Assembly (NCBI GenBank): GCA_900553945.1
Contig: USFR01000013.1
Location: 1 to 46,525 of the forward strand
Direction: 5' to 3'
Source: an uncultured Clostridium sp.
GTDB taxonomy: Bacteria > Bacillota > Clostridia > TANB77 > CAG-508
DNA length: 46,525 nucleotides
The notes under the pieces are model-generated. The model was not told the origin of the DNA. It did no database searches and worked only from the letters and a program-made list of their open reading frames with translations. The position numbers and the translations under genes are program-made. This document shows, one piece after another, positions 18,762-28,018 of the stretch. Position 1 is the stretch's first letter, and every line of letters begins with the position of its first letter.

Positions 18762-20868
18762 TTATCTAATAAATTCTGTTTCAGCACTTGCGCTTACGTC
18801 TTCGTTTACTTGTTGTACATTCATTCCAAAGTATTCACTGATTATATCTCTTACTACTTCTGCAACATAATATCCGTGTCCACCGTTTTCAACCATACCA
18901 ACTACTGCAATTTCTGGGTCATCAAATGGTGCAAATCCTACGAACCATGCATTTATAATGTCATTTCCATCTGCATCTTTTCCGGCCTCTGTTGATCCTG
19001 TTTTACCTCCGACTGCAATGCTAAATCCTTGGAAGATTGATGCTGCTGTACCAGTATCATCTGTAACGCCTCTCATTCCTTCTAGTACTGCATTAATATT
19101 TTCATCGCTTATTTGCAAGCTGTCTGTGTCTTTAGCTGTAATACCAAGTTTTTCATTTACATATTCTTGGATTTCTGTTGCTGATACTTGTTTTCCATCA
19201 GATGTAACTATATTTTTTATTAATGTTGGATTTACTACTTTTCCTCTGTTTGCAACCATTGCAATATATTTTGCTACTTGTATTGGTGTAAAGTCATTGT
19301 AACTCTGTCCAATTGAAGCAGAAAGCAATGTTCTTTCTGGTGTTTTATCATTCTTAGCTTCTGCAGTTTGAGGTGATGCTAATGTTCCGTTTGCTTCATA
19401 TGGTAGCTCTATTCCTGTTTTTCTTCCTAGTCCAAAATAGTTAGCATATGCTGATAATTTTTCTAAGCCTAATCTCCATCCTGTTTCATAGAAATAATAG
19501 TTACATGACTTCTCTAGTGCTTGCATTACGTTTATATTTCCATGTCCTATATGATATGAATCATATATCCAACAATGTGGTTTGTGTCCACGAGGATAAA
19601 TTCCTGTATCATTTATTCTTTCTGATACGGTTATTTTTCCTTCTTGCAACCCTGCAATTGCAGTAACCATTTTGAATATAGATCCTGGGGCATACGTTCC
19701 TTGTATTGCTCTATTCATAAGTGCTGAATTTGCATTGTACTCATTATATTTTGCTTGGCTAATTCCATTTAAAAACTGTGATGGTTCATAATCTGGATAA
19801 CTTACCATTGCTAACACTTCTCCAGTCTTTACGTTCATAACTACAGCTGAGCCACCTTGTGCATTATATGTTTTTCCAAATCCACCTGATTTAATTTTTT
19901 CTATGTTATTTCTTAATGCATTTTCTGTTACACTTTGTAAGTTCGCATCAATTGTTAATACAATATTTGCTCCACCTATAGCTTCTTTTGTAACATACTC
20001 TCCTGTAGAGGTTCCGTCAACAGTCATATCAATTTGCTTTGTTCCGTTTTCACCTTTTAAGTAATCTTCAAATAATCTTTCAATTCCTGTTTTACCAATA
20101 TAATCATCTTTTTGGTATCTATCAGATTTTTCAGCGTATTCGTCTTCTCCAATTCTTCCAATATATCCGATTACATGTGATGCCAAGCTTCCTTGAGTGT
20201 ATACTCTGTTGGCTTTTGTTTCTACTGAAACTCCTGGCAATTCTTCGCTTTGCTCATCAATTTCTAGAATACTTGCCCTTGATACATTTGCTGCTATTTG
20301 TAGGGCGTTTGTTGAAGAATATCCTTCGCTTTCAATTGTATATCTTAATCCAATTATTTTTCTTGCTTTTATTAAATCTGCTTCTTTGACTTCGTATTTA
20401 TCTTTCATTACATAAAAAGCTTCTTCAGGGCTTGCCTGTGCAGATATCTTATATTTATCACGCCATTTATTTAGCTCTTCTTCTGAATCGAAATTATATT
20501 GAAATGGTTCAACTGAAATTGGAAATTCATCAATATACTTGTCCCCATTTTTTTCAAATATATCAGTTAATTTAAGCATTGCATTATTCATTTCTTCATC
20601 AGTTGCTTTTGTTTTGAAAAGTTGTACGTTAAATCCCATTTGCGTGTCAGCCAAAATTGTTCCTGTTCTATCTAAGATTTTTCCTCTGGCTGCTTGTATT
20701 ACCGCTTCTTTTGATAGTTTCGTATTTGAGGTTTCACGATATTCTTTTCCATGTATAATTTGCAGATTAAATAACTGAACAAGTAAAACTATTCCGAACT
20801 ATGTAAATAAATGTATTTAACAAATTAAATCTAAAATTCGTTTTTTCTGTTTCTGTTTTATTAAACAA
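18762..20868 (-). CDS. mrdA: Penicillin-binding protein 2 (class B, elongation type), frame broken near N-terminus
   Basis: Class B PBP, a transpeptidase that cross-links new side-wall peptidoglycan in the MreBCD elongation complex. Visible motifs are SxxK in APGSIFKM, SCN in EKSCNYYF, and KTGS in VGGKTGSTEAG, with a PBP dimerisation domain before them. The main frame is open only to 20798, where a TAG (20801-20799) stops it. The missing N-terminus is in the neighbouring frame: a TTG at 20868 with AGAAGGTAG upstream begins LFNKTETEKTNFRFNLLNTF, which joins FGIVLLVQLFNLQ in the main frame as a single membrane helix if one base near 20799 is skipped. So there is either a real frameshift or a sequence error. 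A start inside the main frame (TTG at 20654) would lose the membrane anchor. Confidence 0.85.
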
Positions 20869-20882
20869 ATTCTACCTTCTTT

Positions 20883-21416
20883 CTAAAAATATCTTGTTAA
20901 TATATTTTTTTCTTTGAATTGCCTTTCTAATAATGCTCCTAATTTTATGAAAGCATTATAGAAAATAAATGTTAATATTGTATTGTATATTACTTCTACT
21001 AATAATATTTTTGAAAATGCTTCAATTTCAATTGGTATTTCAAGGATTAAAGCATTTAAGAAGTAGTTTGTAACTTCAAAAACTAATGTCATTCCTATTA
21101 CCATGATTAATATTGTAAATTTATTGTCTTTTGAAAAGTTTTTATCAAAGTAATTTGCTATCATTGCTATTAAGCAAAATAGTACTGCTGTTGCTCCTAG
21201 TGTTTTGCCTATTACTAAATCTAATGTTATTCCCGTTAATAATGCCATGATTAATGAAAACTTATTATCTGTGAATAATCCTAAAAATAATATGTATATT
21301 ACAAATATATTTGGGCTTATTCCTGCAATTGTAAACCATCCGAAAAAGTTAGCTTGTATGAAATATAATATTATAAAAATAAAATATGTAATAACTCCTA
21401 TAACAAATTTTTTCAT
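20883..21416 (-). CDS. mreD: Rod shape-determining protein MreD
   Basis: Integral membrane protein of the elongation complex linking MreC and MreB to wall synthesis. It has 177 residues, almost all in about five hydrophobic helices, with the MreD pattern of short loops (ANFFGWFTIAGISPN near the N-terminus and GITLDLVIGKTLGATAVLF mid-protein). AGAAAGGA precedes the ATG by 5 bases. It lies 23 bp after mreC and 14 bp before the pbp2 start at 20868. Assignment rests on hydropathy, length and position, as MreD sequences diverge quickly. Confidence 0.9.
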   Translation of the reverse strand: MKKFVIGVITYFIFIILYFIQANFFGWFTIAGISPNIFVIYILFLGLFTDNKFSLIMALLTGITLDLVIGKTLGATAVLFCLIAMIANYFDKNFSKDNKFTILIMVIGMTLVFEVTNYFLNALILEIPIEIEAFSKILLVEVIYNTILTFIFYNAFIKLGALLERQFKEKNILTRYF

Positions 21417-21439
21417 TTTAATCCTTTCTATTGGCTCTA

Positions 21440-22252
21440 TTACTTTATTACAAGAACCGTGTATAATTTTGAAAAGTCAACTGCTGCTTCAACAATTGCA
21501 TATCTTTCTGTTATATTTTTTGTATTTACTACTTGTTTGATTGTTCCTATTGTAATTCCTTTTGGATAAATTCCACCAATACCTGAAGTTACTACGCTAT
21601 CTCCTACTAGTAATTCTGATGATGTGTCAATATATGATGCGTTTAAGCATTTGTTATTTTCTACAGATCCCCTGCATATAATACTTTCTGATGATGTGCT
21701 AATCATTGCGCTAACTGAGCTTGCGCTGTCTACAATTACTTGAACTTTAGCTGTATTGTCTGTTACTGATATAACGTGTCCAACTAGTCCTTTGTCTGCT
21801 ATTACTGTCATATTTTTTTCAATTCCTTGTTTTGAACCTGCATTTATAACAATGTTACTGCTATAATTGCTAACATCTCTATCTATTACGTATGCTGGAA
21901 TTGTTTCGTATTCCTGATATTTTTCTGAAAGATTTGCATATTCTTGTAACTTTGAATTTTCTGCTTTTAATACTTCAAGTTCTCTTACTTGGGTTTCGAG
22001 CTCTTGATTTTTTGATTTTAATTCTTCATTTTCTTTTTTTAATGTATCCAAATTTGTAAAAAATTCTGTATCGCCTTTTACTTTATGTCCTAGCATTGTG
22101 AATGCGTTTTGAACAGGCATAATTATTGAAGTTGCAAAACTTTCTGCATATGATAAATTATCTCTATTTAAATTTGTTAAAATTACTAATAATATTAATA
22201 CTATTACCGCAATTACTGTTCCTATTGCTCCAGAACGTTTATTTTTATACAT
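21440..22252 (-). CDS. mreC: Cell shape-determining protein MreC
   Basis: Bitopic membrane protein that scaffolds PBP2 and RodA in the periplasm-like space. The 270 residues comprise one N-terminal membrane helix (about 10-28), a coiled coil (about 65-110; LDTLKKENEELKSKNQELET), then the beta-rich MreC core (VIDRDVSNYSSNIVINAGSK, GIEKNMTVIADKGLVGHV, GDSVVTSGIGGIYPKGITIG). AGGAGAG precedes the ATG, and the gene begins only 3 bp after mreB, suggesting coupled translation. Length is normal for Firmicutes. Confidence 0.95.
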   Translation of the reverse strand: MYKNKRSGAIGTVIAVIVLILLVILTNLNRDNLSYAESFATSIIMPVQNAFTMLGHKVKGDTEFFTNLDTLKKENEELKSKNQELETQVRELEVLKAENSKLQEYANLSEKYQEYETIPAYVIDRDVSNYSSNIVINAGSKQGIEKNMTVIADKGLVGHVISVTDNTAKVQVIVDSASSVSAMISTSSESIICRGSVENNKCLNASYIDTSSELLVGDSVVTSGIGGIYPKGITIGTIKQVVNTKNITERYAIVEAAVDFSKLYTVLVIK

Positions 22253-22255
22253 ATA

Positions 22256-23278
22256 CTAAACTCTCCTTTTAGTTTTTAATTCTCTCATTTTGCTGTCGTC
22301 ATTTAAAATTTCATTTATACCAAGAGCAACACATTCCATTGGTTTTTCTGCAATTGTTGCATTTACTCTAACGCGTTCTTTTATTACTTCATCTATTTTG
22401 TCTATGCATGCTCCACCACCTGTTATCGTTAAGCCTTTTATATATATATCATTTATCAATTCTGGTGGTGTTCTGTCTAACGTTTCCCTGATTGTTTCTA
22501 TTATTTTATCAAGTGATGGTTTTATTGCATCATGAATCTGAAAAGCATTTACTCTTATTTTTTTAGGTAATCCTGTGACTAAATCTCTTCCTTTTACTTC
22601 TTTTATTTGATTCACAATTGGCTTAACAGATGCTAGCTCTATTTTTAGCCTTTCCGCTGCATTTTTTCCAATTTCAACATTCATATTTCTCTTTATATAT
22701 TCTATTATGTTTTCATCTAAATCATCGCCAGCTATTCTTATATAATTGCATGAAACTATTCTATCTAATGCTATAACTGCTATTTCTGTTGTTCCGCTAC
22801 CTATATCAACTATCATTGATGCTTCTGGGCTTGATACATCAAGTCCAGCTCCTATCGCTGCAGCCAATGTTTCCTCTACGAAATAAATTTCTTTTGCTCC
22901 TGTTGCTAATACTAGTTTTAAAACAGCTCTTTTTTCCACTTCTGTCATTCCAATATGCAAGTTTATAAGTACTCTTGGGCTTCCTATATTTTCTTCTCTT
23001 TGAAGTTCTTCTATTATTTGTTTTACAATCATTTCTGTTGCATTTAAATTTGCAATTCCACCATGCTTAAGTGGTCTTAATGCTTCTATTTTTTCAGGCG
23101 TCTTGCCTATCATTTGTTTTGCTTCATTTCCAACTGCAACTATATCATTAGTCTTTTTTTCTATTGCTATCATTGCTGGTTCATTTTTTATAATTCCTTT
23201 TTCTTTTAAAACTACTAATATAGATGATGTCCCTAAATCAATTCCAACATCCTTACCATGAAATTTAAAAAAGTTCAT
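22256..23278 (-). CDS. mreB: Rod shape-determining protein MreB, actin-like
   Basis: ATP-binding actin homologue that forms membrane-associated filaments orienting lateral wall synthesis. Nucleotide-binding motifs are visible: DLGTSS near residue 14, DIGSGTTEIAVIALD (phosphate 2) and GLTITGGGACIDKID (adenosine). The 340-residue length is typical. The N-terminus MNFFKFHGKDVGIDLGTSS carries the short hydrophobic or amphipathic start expected of a membrane-binding MreB. AAGGATTG precedes the ATG. First of mreBCD, downstream of radC. Confidence 0.96.
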   Translation of the reverse strand: MNFFKFHGKDVGIDLGTSSILVVLKEKGIIKNEPAMIAIEKKTNDIVAVGNEAKQMIGKTPEKIEALRPLKHGGIANLNATEMIVKQIIEELQREENIGSPRVLINLHIGMTEVEKRAVLKLVLATGAKEIYFVEETLAAAIGAGLDVSSPEASMIVDIGSGTTEIAVIALDRIVSCNYIRIAGDDLDENIIEYIKRNMNVEIGKNAAERLKIELASVKPIVNQIKEVKGRDLVTGLPKKIRVNAFQIHDAIKPSLDKIIETIRETLDRTPPELINDIYIKGLTITGGGACIDKIDEVIKERVRVNATIAEKPMECVALGINEILNDDSKMRELKTKRRV

Positions 23279-23381
23279 ATTTCAACAATCCTTCCAAATG
23301 TCCTAAATTTACATGTTTAAAATTTTAAATATATTGCATATATTATTTTAGTCTTTTATATTAATAAGCTGTTTGAATTTC

Positions 23382-24065
23382 TTATTGTATAAAAGCACTT
23401 CTATATTCTCCATCCCCAATTACTATATGATCTAAAAGTTTTATTCCAAACATTTCAGCACATATTTTTATTCTTTTAGTTACTTCAAAATCTTCTTTAC
23501 TTGGGGTTGCATTTCCACTTGGATGATTGTGCAATAAAATAATTTTATTTGCTCCCATTTTAATTGGTTCTGCCAAAATATCCTTTGGCTCAACTATTGC
23601 TGAATTTGTTCCCCCTAAAGAAACATCTTGTATTCTTAGAATTTTATTTTTAGTATTTAAAATAATAATTTTTACTATTTCTCTTTTCTCAAATCGTAGC
23701 TCTTCCATAAAAAGTTTAGCTACATCATCTGTTGATTTTACAAATATCTCATTTTCAATTGGCCTTGCTAAACGTTTTGCAATTTCAAATGCTGCTTTCA
23801 ATCTTATTGCTTTTACTCTGCCTATTCCTTTTATTTTCTTTAATTCCTCTAATGAAAGATTTTGCAGTGCTCTTAATTTATTTTCTGTACAACCATTTGC
23901 AAGTGAAATAACTTTTTGAGCTAATTGAATCGATGTTTCTTCTTTTGTTCCACTTTCTATTATAATTGCCAACAATTCTGAATTTGATAATGTTTTTTCT
24001 CCATACATTTCTAATTTTTCGTATGGTCTTTCAGACATTGGTAATTCTTGTATTCTTTTTGTCAA
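23382..24065 (-). CDS. radC: RadC/JAB-domain protein
   Basis: JAMM/MPN+ family protein historically named for DNA repair; its biochemical role is unsettled. The 227 residues contain an N-terminal helix-hairpin-helix-like region (LEELKKIKGIGRVKAIRLKA) and the JAMM metal motif HNHPSGNATPSKED typical of RadC. The start is TTG, supported by AGGAAGG eight bases upstream; the next in-frame ATG lacks a binding site. It lies between the DUF4321 gene and mreB, its common place in Clostridia. Confidence 0.95.
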   Translation of the reverse strand: MTKRIQELPMSERPYEKLEMYGEKTLSNSELLAIIIESGTKEETSIQLAQKVISLANGCTENKLRALQNLSLEELKKIKGIGRVKAIRLKAAFEIAKRLARPIENEIFVKSTDDVAKLFMEELRFEKREIVKIIILNTKNKILRIQDVSLGGTNSAIVEPKDILAEPIKMGANKIILLHNHPSGNATPSKEDFEVTKRIKICAEMFGIKLLDHIVIGDGEYRSAFIQ

Positions 24066-24114
24066 TTAAATATCCTTCCTGTAGCCCTTAAATATCTATT
24101 TTTAGATATTTCCA

Positions 24115-24369
24115 TTAAAATTTATTATATATAAATGCTGCAATTATCATTCCAACTATACTTGCCACATTTATTTTTATACGTAATTCAAAACTAATTC
24201 TTAATATACTTAAATCTAACCCTATAGGTCCACTAGTACCAAATTCTTCTCCATATGCTATCCAAGATAGCCAATTTACTTGAGCTGCAAAATTAGCAAT
24301 AAGTCCTCCTATAACTATTCCACATAGTAAAAAAATTAATAGTACCCATAAATTTTTTTCTCTTATCAT
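24115..24369 (-). CDS. DUF4321 family membrane protein
   Basis: An 84-residue protein with two hydrophobic helices (NLWVLLIFLLCGIVIGGLIA and a C-terminal VASIVGMIIAAFIYNKF) around a loop containing GPIGLDLSILRISFELRIKIN, the pattern of the DUF4321 family often found next to maf/radC/mreB in Clostridia. The start is ATG at 24369, preceded by GGAAAGGAA; a TTG seven codons earlier overlaps that binding site and is not used. Function unknown; position suggests a link with the cell-shape cluster. Confidence 0.75.
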   Translation of the reverse strand: MIREKNLWVLLIFLLCGIVIGGLIANFAAQVNWLSWIAYGEEFGTSGPIGLDLSILRISFELRIKINVASIVGMIIAAFIYNKF

Positions 24370-24608
24370 TCTAATTTTTCCTTTCCGCAATAGTATTTTT
24401 TTATCTTAGATTTTTATTTACTTTTTTATACTACTACATTTTGTCTTTTGCTACGGATAATTACATTTAAGCACGTATGTATTATATATTCTAGGAGCTT
24501 TTTTTTCAAGTTTTTTTCCACGTTTTCCACATTTTTATCATTTATTTTTTTCAGGTCTCATGCTACAATTTATTTAAGTTTATTTATTGCAAAAGGAGAT
24601 AATAATAA

Positions 24609-24971
24609 ATGTCTAGTTTTAAATATATTTACATACCTGTTTCTACATTAGAAGAAAATCATATTTCAAAAGAATCTGCTTTTCAAAATTCTACTAAATT
24701 TCAAAAGTTTTTAAAGAATTTTATTAATGAAAATGTACCTTTTTCTGAAATAACTAATGTTTTTTTTGCTAATAATTGTTTTATTTTTGCTGTAAAAAAT
24801 AAAACTAATATAGAATTTGAAAGTGTTTATGCTTTTAATGTCTTTAAATCTTTTATTGCTGAAACACCATTTGCAAATAAAATTAAGATTAACGATAAAA
24901 AAAGAGAAATATCAGTCTTATCAGATATTCCCCCTATTTTTTATACTCTATTGTATGAATTTTTAGTATAA
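24609..24971 (+). CDS. Hypothetical protein, 120 residues
   Basis: Starts at ATG with AAAAGGAGAT about 8 bases upstream. Soluble, rich in Phe, Asn, Lys and Ile, without signal peptide or membrane segment; the sequence SSFKYIYIPVST and the alternating hydrophobic strands suggest a small alpha/beta fold. It converges with the M23 peptidase gene, overlapping its end by 9 bp, and stands alone as a plus-strand gene. No family is recognised. Confidence 0.6.
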   Translation: MSSFKYIYIPVSTLEENHISKESAFQNSTKFQKFLKNFINENVPFSEITNVFFANNCFIFAVKNKTNIEFESVYAFNVFKSFIAETPFANKIKINDKKREISVLSDIPPIFYTLLYEFLV

Positions 24972-25970
24972 ATAATTTTGTGGATTTTGACATATTCCAT
25001 TTATTCTTATTTCTAGATGTAAGTGTGGACCTGTTGAATTTCCAGTACTTCCAACTGTTGATATTGTTTGTCCTTGAGATACTGTTTGTCCTGCATGACA
25101 ACTTATTGAGCTACAGTGTGCATAATATGTTTGAACTCCATTCCCATGGTCTATTACAACTAAATTCCCATATGTTCCTTTTGGTCCTGCATATGTAACT
25201 GTACCTGCTGCAGCTGCTCCAATTGGTGTTCCTTTACTTGTTGCTATGTCTAATCCCGTATGAGTTCCTCTACTTCTTCTTCCAAATCTTGATGTGATCG
25301 TTCCTGAAACTGGTCTTGCAAATGAAACGCCTACAACTTGTCTATCATATGAAACTTTTTGAGATGTATTTACCGTTCCATATGATGTTTTTCTTGAGGA
25401 TGTTGTTACGGCTGGTGACGTTTGTGGCTGAACAACCTCTTTTGGTGCCACATATAAATTTGCAACTACATTTTCTGGAGTAGATTCTTCTAGTTTTTCT
25501 GAAGAATATTTGGCAACATATGAAATGCTTTCTATATTTGTACTGTTTTTTTCTTTTAATTCTGCAATTATCTTTTCAGCATCCTCTGCAGTATTTACAT
25601 ATGCTTTTTCTTCTCCATCTTGCATTATTGCAAAATTTTTATAATAAGGTGTACCTGATGCAATTACTGTATCAAATACTTTATCTTCATTTATCTCAAC
25701 ATCTTTTTTAGAGTAACAAATTTCATATTCTGGCATTTGGTCAATTTCTAAAAAGGCTACCTGGTCTCCATCTCCAGAGTTCATGTATTTATCTATTCTT
25801 TCTTCTAATTGTCTTTTGGTATCAGTATAACCTATTATTGTTCCGTTTAATTTAACTGCATACATGGGTTTAAACAAAAAATATAGTACTCCTAACACTA
25901 AAAATAGGGCTATTGCTATTATTATTACTAGTTTTATTGATTTTCTAAAGTGAACAAAAAGAGTCTTCAT
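24963..25970 (-). CDS. Membrane-anchored M23 (LytM-type) metallopeptidase
   Basis: Wall endopeptidase, probably cutting peptide cross-bridges outside the membrane. One N-terminal membrane helix (about residues 8-32), then a spacer domain with KLNGTIIGYTDTK and QMPEYEICY. The LytM domain carries HTGLDIA (zinc His and Asp), YYAHCSS and HLHLEIR (HxH). The start is ATG at 25970, with GGAAAGGAAG just upstream; an ATG ten codons earlier has no binding site. The spacer motifs recur in the second M23 gene at 29838, so the two are paralogues with the same architecture. It may be transcribed from the TATAAT-rich region near 26010-26040. Confidence 0.9.
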   Translation of the reverse strand: MKTLFVHFRKSIKLVIIIAIALFLVLGVLYFLFKPMYAVKLNGTIIGYTDTKRQLEERIDKYMNSGDGDQVAFLEIDQMPEYEICYSKKDVEINEDKVFDTVIASGTPYYKNFAIMQDGEEKAYVNTAEDAEKIIAELKEKNSTNIESISYVAKYSSEKLEESTPENVVANLYVAPKEVVQPQTSPAVTTSSRKTSYGTVNTSQKVSYDRQVVGVSFARPVSGTITSRFGRRSRGTHTGLDIATSKGTPIGAAAAGTVTYAGPKGTYGNLVVIDHGNGVQTYYAHCSSISCHAGQTVSQGQTISTVGSTGNSTGPHLHLEIRINGICQNPQNYLY

Positions 25971-26230
25971 TTGTCTTCCTTTCCAAACTTTGTATAACAT
26001 AGCTTTATATTATACGTAAATATTATACTCTATAACTGCGTATTTCTCAAAATCAATTTTCTTAATTTTTCAAAATAAACAACGTAATATCTCTTTATTT
26101 CTTTAGTTTATTCATTTTTTCTAAGCTTTTCTTTAAATGTCATAGGGAAATAAGCTTTTCCTTCGTTTTTGAATATTTTTTAGATTTTTGTAAATACTTA
26201 ATTTGAAATATTTATGCAAGGAGGTTTAAA

Positions 26231-26419
26231 ATGGCAAATTTAACTCAAGTAGAATTACAAAATTTAAGACATCTTATTGGTGTTCAGGATACAACTTTTC
26301 AGAAATTAACTAATTATGCTAACACATGCGTTGATCCACAGATTAAGCAATTATTTACAAAGTCTGCACAGGATACATTAAACACAAAACAAAAATTAAT
26401 GTCTTTTTTGTCTGAATAA
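26231..26419 (+). CDS. Small CotF-like spore coat protein (first of pair)
   Basis: A 62-residue helical protein (ANLTQVELQNLRHLIGVQD, then CVDPQIKQLFTKSAQDTLN) resembling the small coat-F/ferritin-like two-helix proteins found in pairs in spore formers. GCAAGGAGG precedes the ATG. The next gene follows after 16 bp and has the complementary length and style, so they are probably co-transcribed and may pair. The spore coat label is by resemblance. Confidence 0.65.
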   Translation: MANLTQVELQNLRHLIGVQDTTFQKLTNYANTCVDPQIKQLFTKSAQDTLNTKQKLMSFLSE

Positions 26420-26435
26420 GAAGGGAGTGAATATT

Positions 26436-26681
26436 ATGGATGAAAAATATATGGTTAATGACATATTAGAAGGTTCAAAGAGCTCTTTAAAAACATATGC
26501 TGGAATAATTACAGAGTCTGAAAACACTAATTTACGTCAAACTTTACAAGAGATTAGAAATTCTCAAGAAACTTTTCAGTATGATTTGTATAGGGTCGCT
26601 AATTTAAAGGGATACTATACCCCATCTGCACAAGCAACTCAAACTGAAATTAATCAAGTTAAAACCGAAGTTCAATCTTAA
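26436..26681 (+). CDS. CotF-family spore coat protein (second of pair)
   Basis: An 81-residue helical protein with the coat-F pattern: KYMVNDILEGSKSSLKTYAG, ITESENTNLRQTLQEIRNS, QFQ-like QETFQYDLYRVANLKGYY and a PSAQATQTEI tail. The ATG at 26436 is chosen because AAGGGAG lies 7-8 bases upstream; a GTG at 26427 overlaps that site. CotF proteins belong to the spore coat, suggesting the organism makes or once made endospores. A clear terminator follows at 26679-26709. Confidence 0.8.
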   Translation: MDEKYMVNDILEGSKSSLKTYAGIITESENTNLRQTLQEIRNSQETFQYDLYRVANLKGYYTPSAQATQTEINQVKTEVQS

Positions 26682-26709
26682 GACTATACTTTTTAGTATG
26701 GTCTTTTTT
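26679..26709 (+). terminator. Rho-independent terminator of the CotF-like pair
   Basis: Stem AAGACTATACT/AGTATGGTCTT (one G-T pair) with a TTTT loop, followed by a run of T. It overlaps the stop codon of the preceding gene and separates it from the M14 peptidase gene. Confidence 0.9.
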
Positions 26710-26750
26710 CACATCTTAATTATTTTTGAATAAAATATTTATTAGTATAG

Positions 26751-26779
26751 TTGAAAATCTGATTTATTTTCAATTAGAT
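26751..26779 (+). promoter_or_regulatory. Possible promoter of the M14 peptidase gene
   Basis: TTGAAA, a 17-base spacer, then TTAGAT, 31 bp before the ATG at 26810 and downstream of a terminator, so some promoter is expected here. The -10 match is modest. Confidence 0.4.
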
Positions 26780-26809
26780 TTGTACATTCGGAAAGGAATG
26801 CAATTTAAT

Positions 26810-27937
26810 ATGGAAACTTTAAAACTTGGTTCTACTGGTACTATTGTGCAATACTTACAAAGTACCTTAAAAACTCTTGGATTTTATAATGGGAAAATTG
26901 ATGGAATCTTTGGAAATCAAACTAAAAATGCTGTTATTATATTCCAGCGTGAATTTGGAATTTCTCAAGATGGAATTGTTGGTCAAAACACTTGGAACAA
27001 GCTTTCTTCGTTTTTTTATATAGTTCCAACTGATATTTCTTATGGATCTAATATATTAGAAATAAATTCAAAAGGATTTACTTCTAAATTTCCTTTTTTA
27101 GAACAAGGAAATATTGGTTATTCTGTTTTGGGAAAAGAATTAAAATATTTTAAATTTGGTAATGGGTCCAAACAGGTCTTTTATAGTGGTTCTATTCATG
27201 GGAACGAATGGATTAACACTACTCTTTTAATGAAATTTTTGGAGAATCTATGTACGGCATATTTGAATCGTGAGAACATTTGGGGTTATCCTGCTGTTTC
27301 GCTTTTTAATCAGTATACGTTGTATATTGTTCCTCTTGCTAATCCTGATGGAGTTGATTTGGTTGTTAGTAATTTGCAAAAATATGATTTAAAAAGTTAT
27401 AATTCCGCTAGACAGCTATCGCTTAATTACCCTTCTATTCCGTTTCCAAATGGTTGGAAAGCAAATATTGAGGGTATCGATTTAAACCTCCAATTTCCTG
27501 CTGAATGGGAAATGGCTCGTAGTAATAAATTTTCTCAAGGATATACTAAGCCTGGTCCTAGAGATTATGTTGGTCCATCTCCTTTGTATGCTCCTGAGGC
27601 AAGGGCTTTATATAATTTTACTTTGAGTAAAAGATTTTCATTAATACTTGCATATCATTCTCAAGGTGAAACAATTTACTGGAAGTTCTTAAATTATTTA
27701 CCTCCTCGTTCGTATGAAATTGGCAGACATTTTAGTCAAGTAAGTGGTTATTTACTTGAGACTACGCCATATGCTTCTGGCTTTGCTGGATATAAAGATT
27801 GGTTTATTCAAAATTATAATTTACCTGGGTACACAATAGAGACTGGGTTAGGGGAAAATCCTCTTCCAATTTCGCAATTTCAAGATATTTATAATAAAAA
27901 TATTGGAATATTAATTTTAGGTATGTTGCTTGTTTAA
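26810..27937 (+). CDS. M14 zinc carboxypeptidase with N-terminal peptidoglycan-binding domain
   Basis: Probable gamma-D-glutamyl-diaminopimelate-type peptidase acting on muropeptides. The start METLKLGSTG is preceded by GGAAAGGA (12-base spacing); the longer frame starting at 26726 lacks a site. Residues 1-65 form a PG_binding_1 domain (LGSTGTIVQYLQSTLKTLGF, IDGIFGNQTKNAV, DGIVGQNTWNKL). The M14 domain follows with zinc ligands His130 and Glu133 in IHGNEW and His283 in AYHSQG, and catalytic Glu344 in IETGLGEN. No signal peptide is seen, as in several spore or recycling enzymes of this type. It follows the CotF-like pair, which fits a role in sporulation or germination (inference). Confidence 0.9.
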   Translation: METLKLGSTGTIVQYLQSTLKTLGFYNGKIDGIFGNQTKNAVIIFQREFGISQDGIVGQNTWNKLSSFFYIVPTDISYGSNILEINSKGFTSKFPFLEQGNIGYSVLGKELKYFKFGNGSKQVFYSGSIHGNEWINTTLLMKFLENLCTAYLNRENIWGYPAVSLFNQYTLYIVPLANPDGVDLVVSNLQKYDLKSYNSARQLSLNYPSIPFPNGWKANIEGIDLNLQFPAEWEMARSNKFSQGYTKPGPRDYVGPSPLYAPEARALYNFTLSKRFSLILAYHSQGETIYWKFLNYLPPRSYEIGRHFSQVSGYLLETTPYASGFAGYKDWFIQNYNLPGYTIETGLGENPLPISQFQDIYNKNIGILILGMLLV

Positions 27938-27982
27938 GTTACATCATAATTTTTTAAATTTAATTTTCTTTAAGAAATTAAA

Positions 27983-28014
27983 TATAAGGTTGTTAATTAG
28001 TTAACAACCTTATA
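27983..28014. terminator. Bidirectional terminator hairpin between the M14 gene and tagO
   Basis: A near-perfect palindrome ATAAGGTTGTTAA-TTAG-TTAACAACCTTAT. On the plus strand it is followed by a T-rich tract. It lies between two convergent genes and can serve both. Confidence 0.85.
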
Positions 28015-28018
28015 TCTT

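Noticed and set aside
20797..20803. Programmed frameshifting in pbp2
   Set aside because: No slippery sequence, no in-frame stop at the shift point in the first frame, and no known case in this family.
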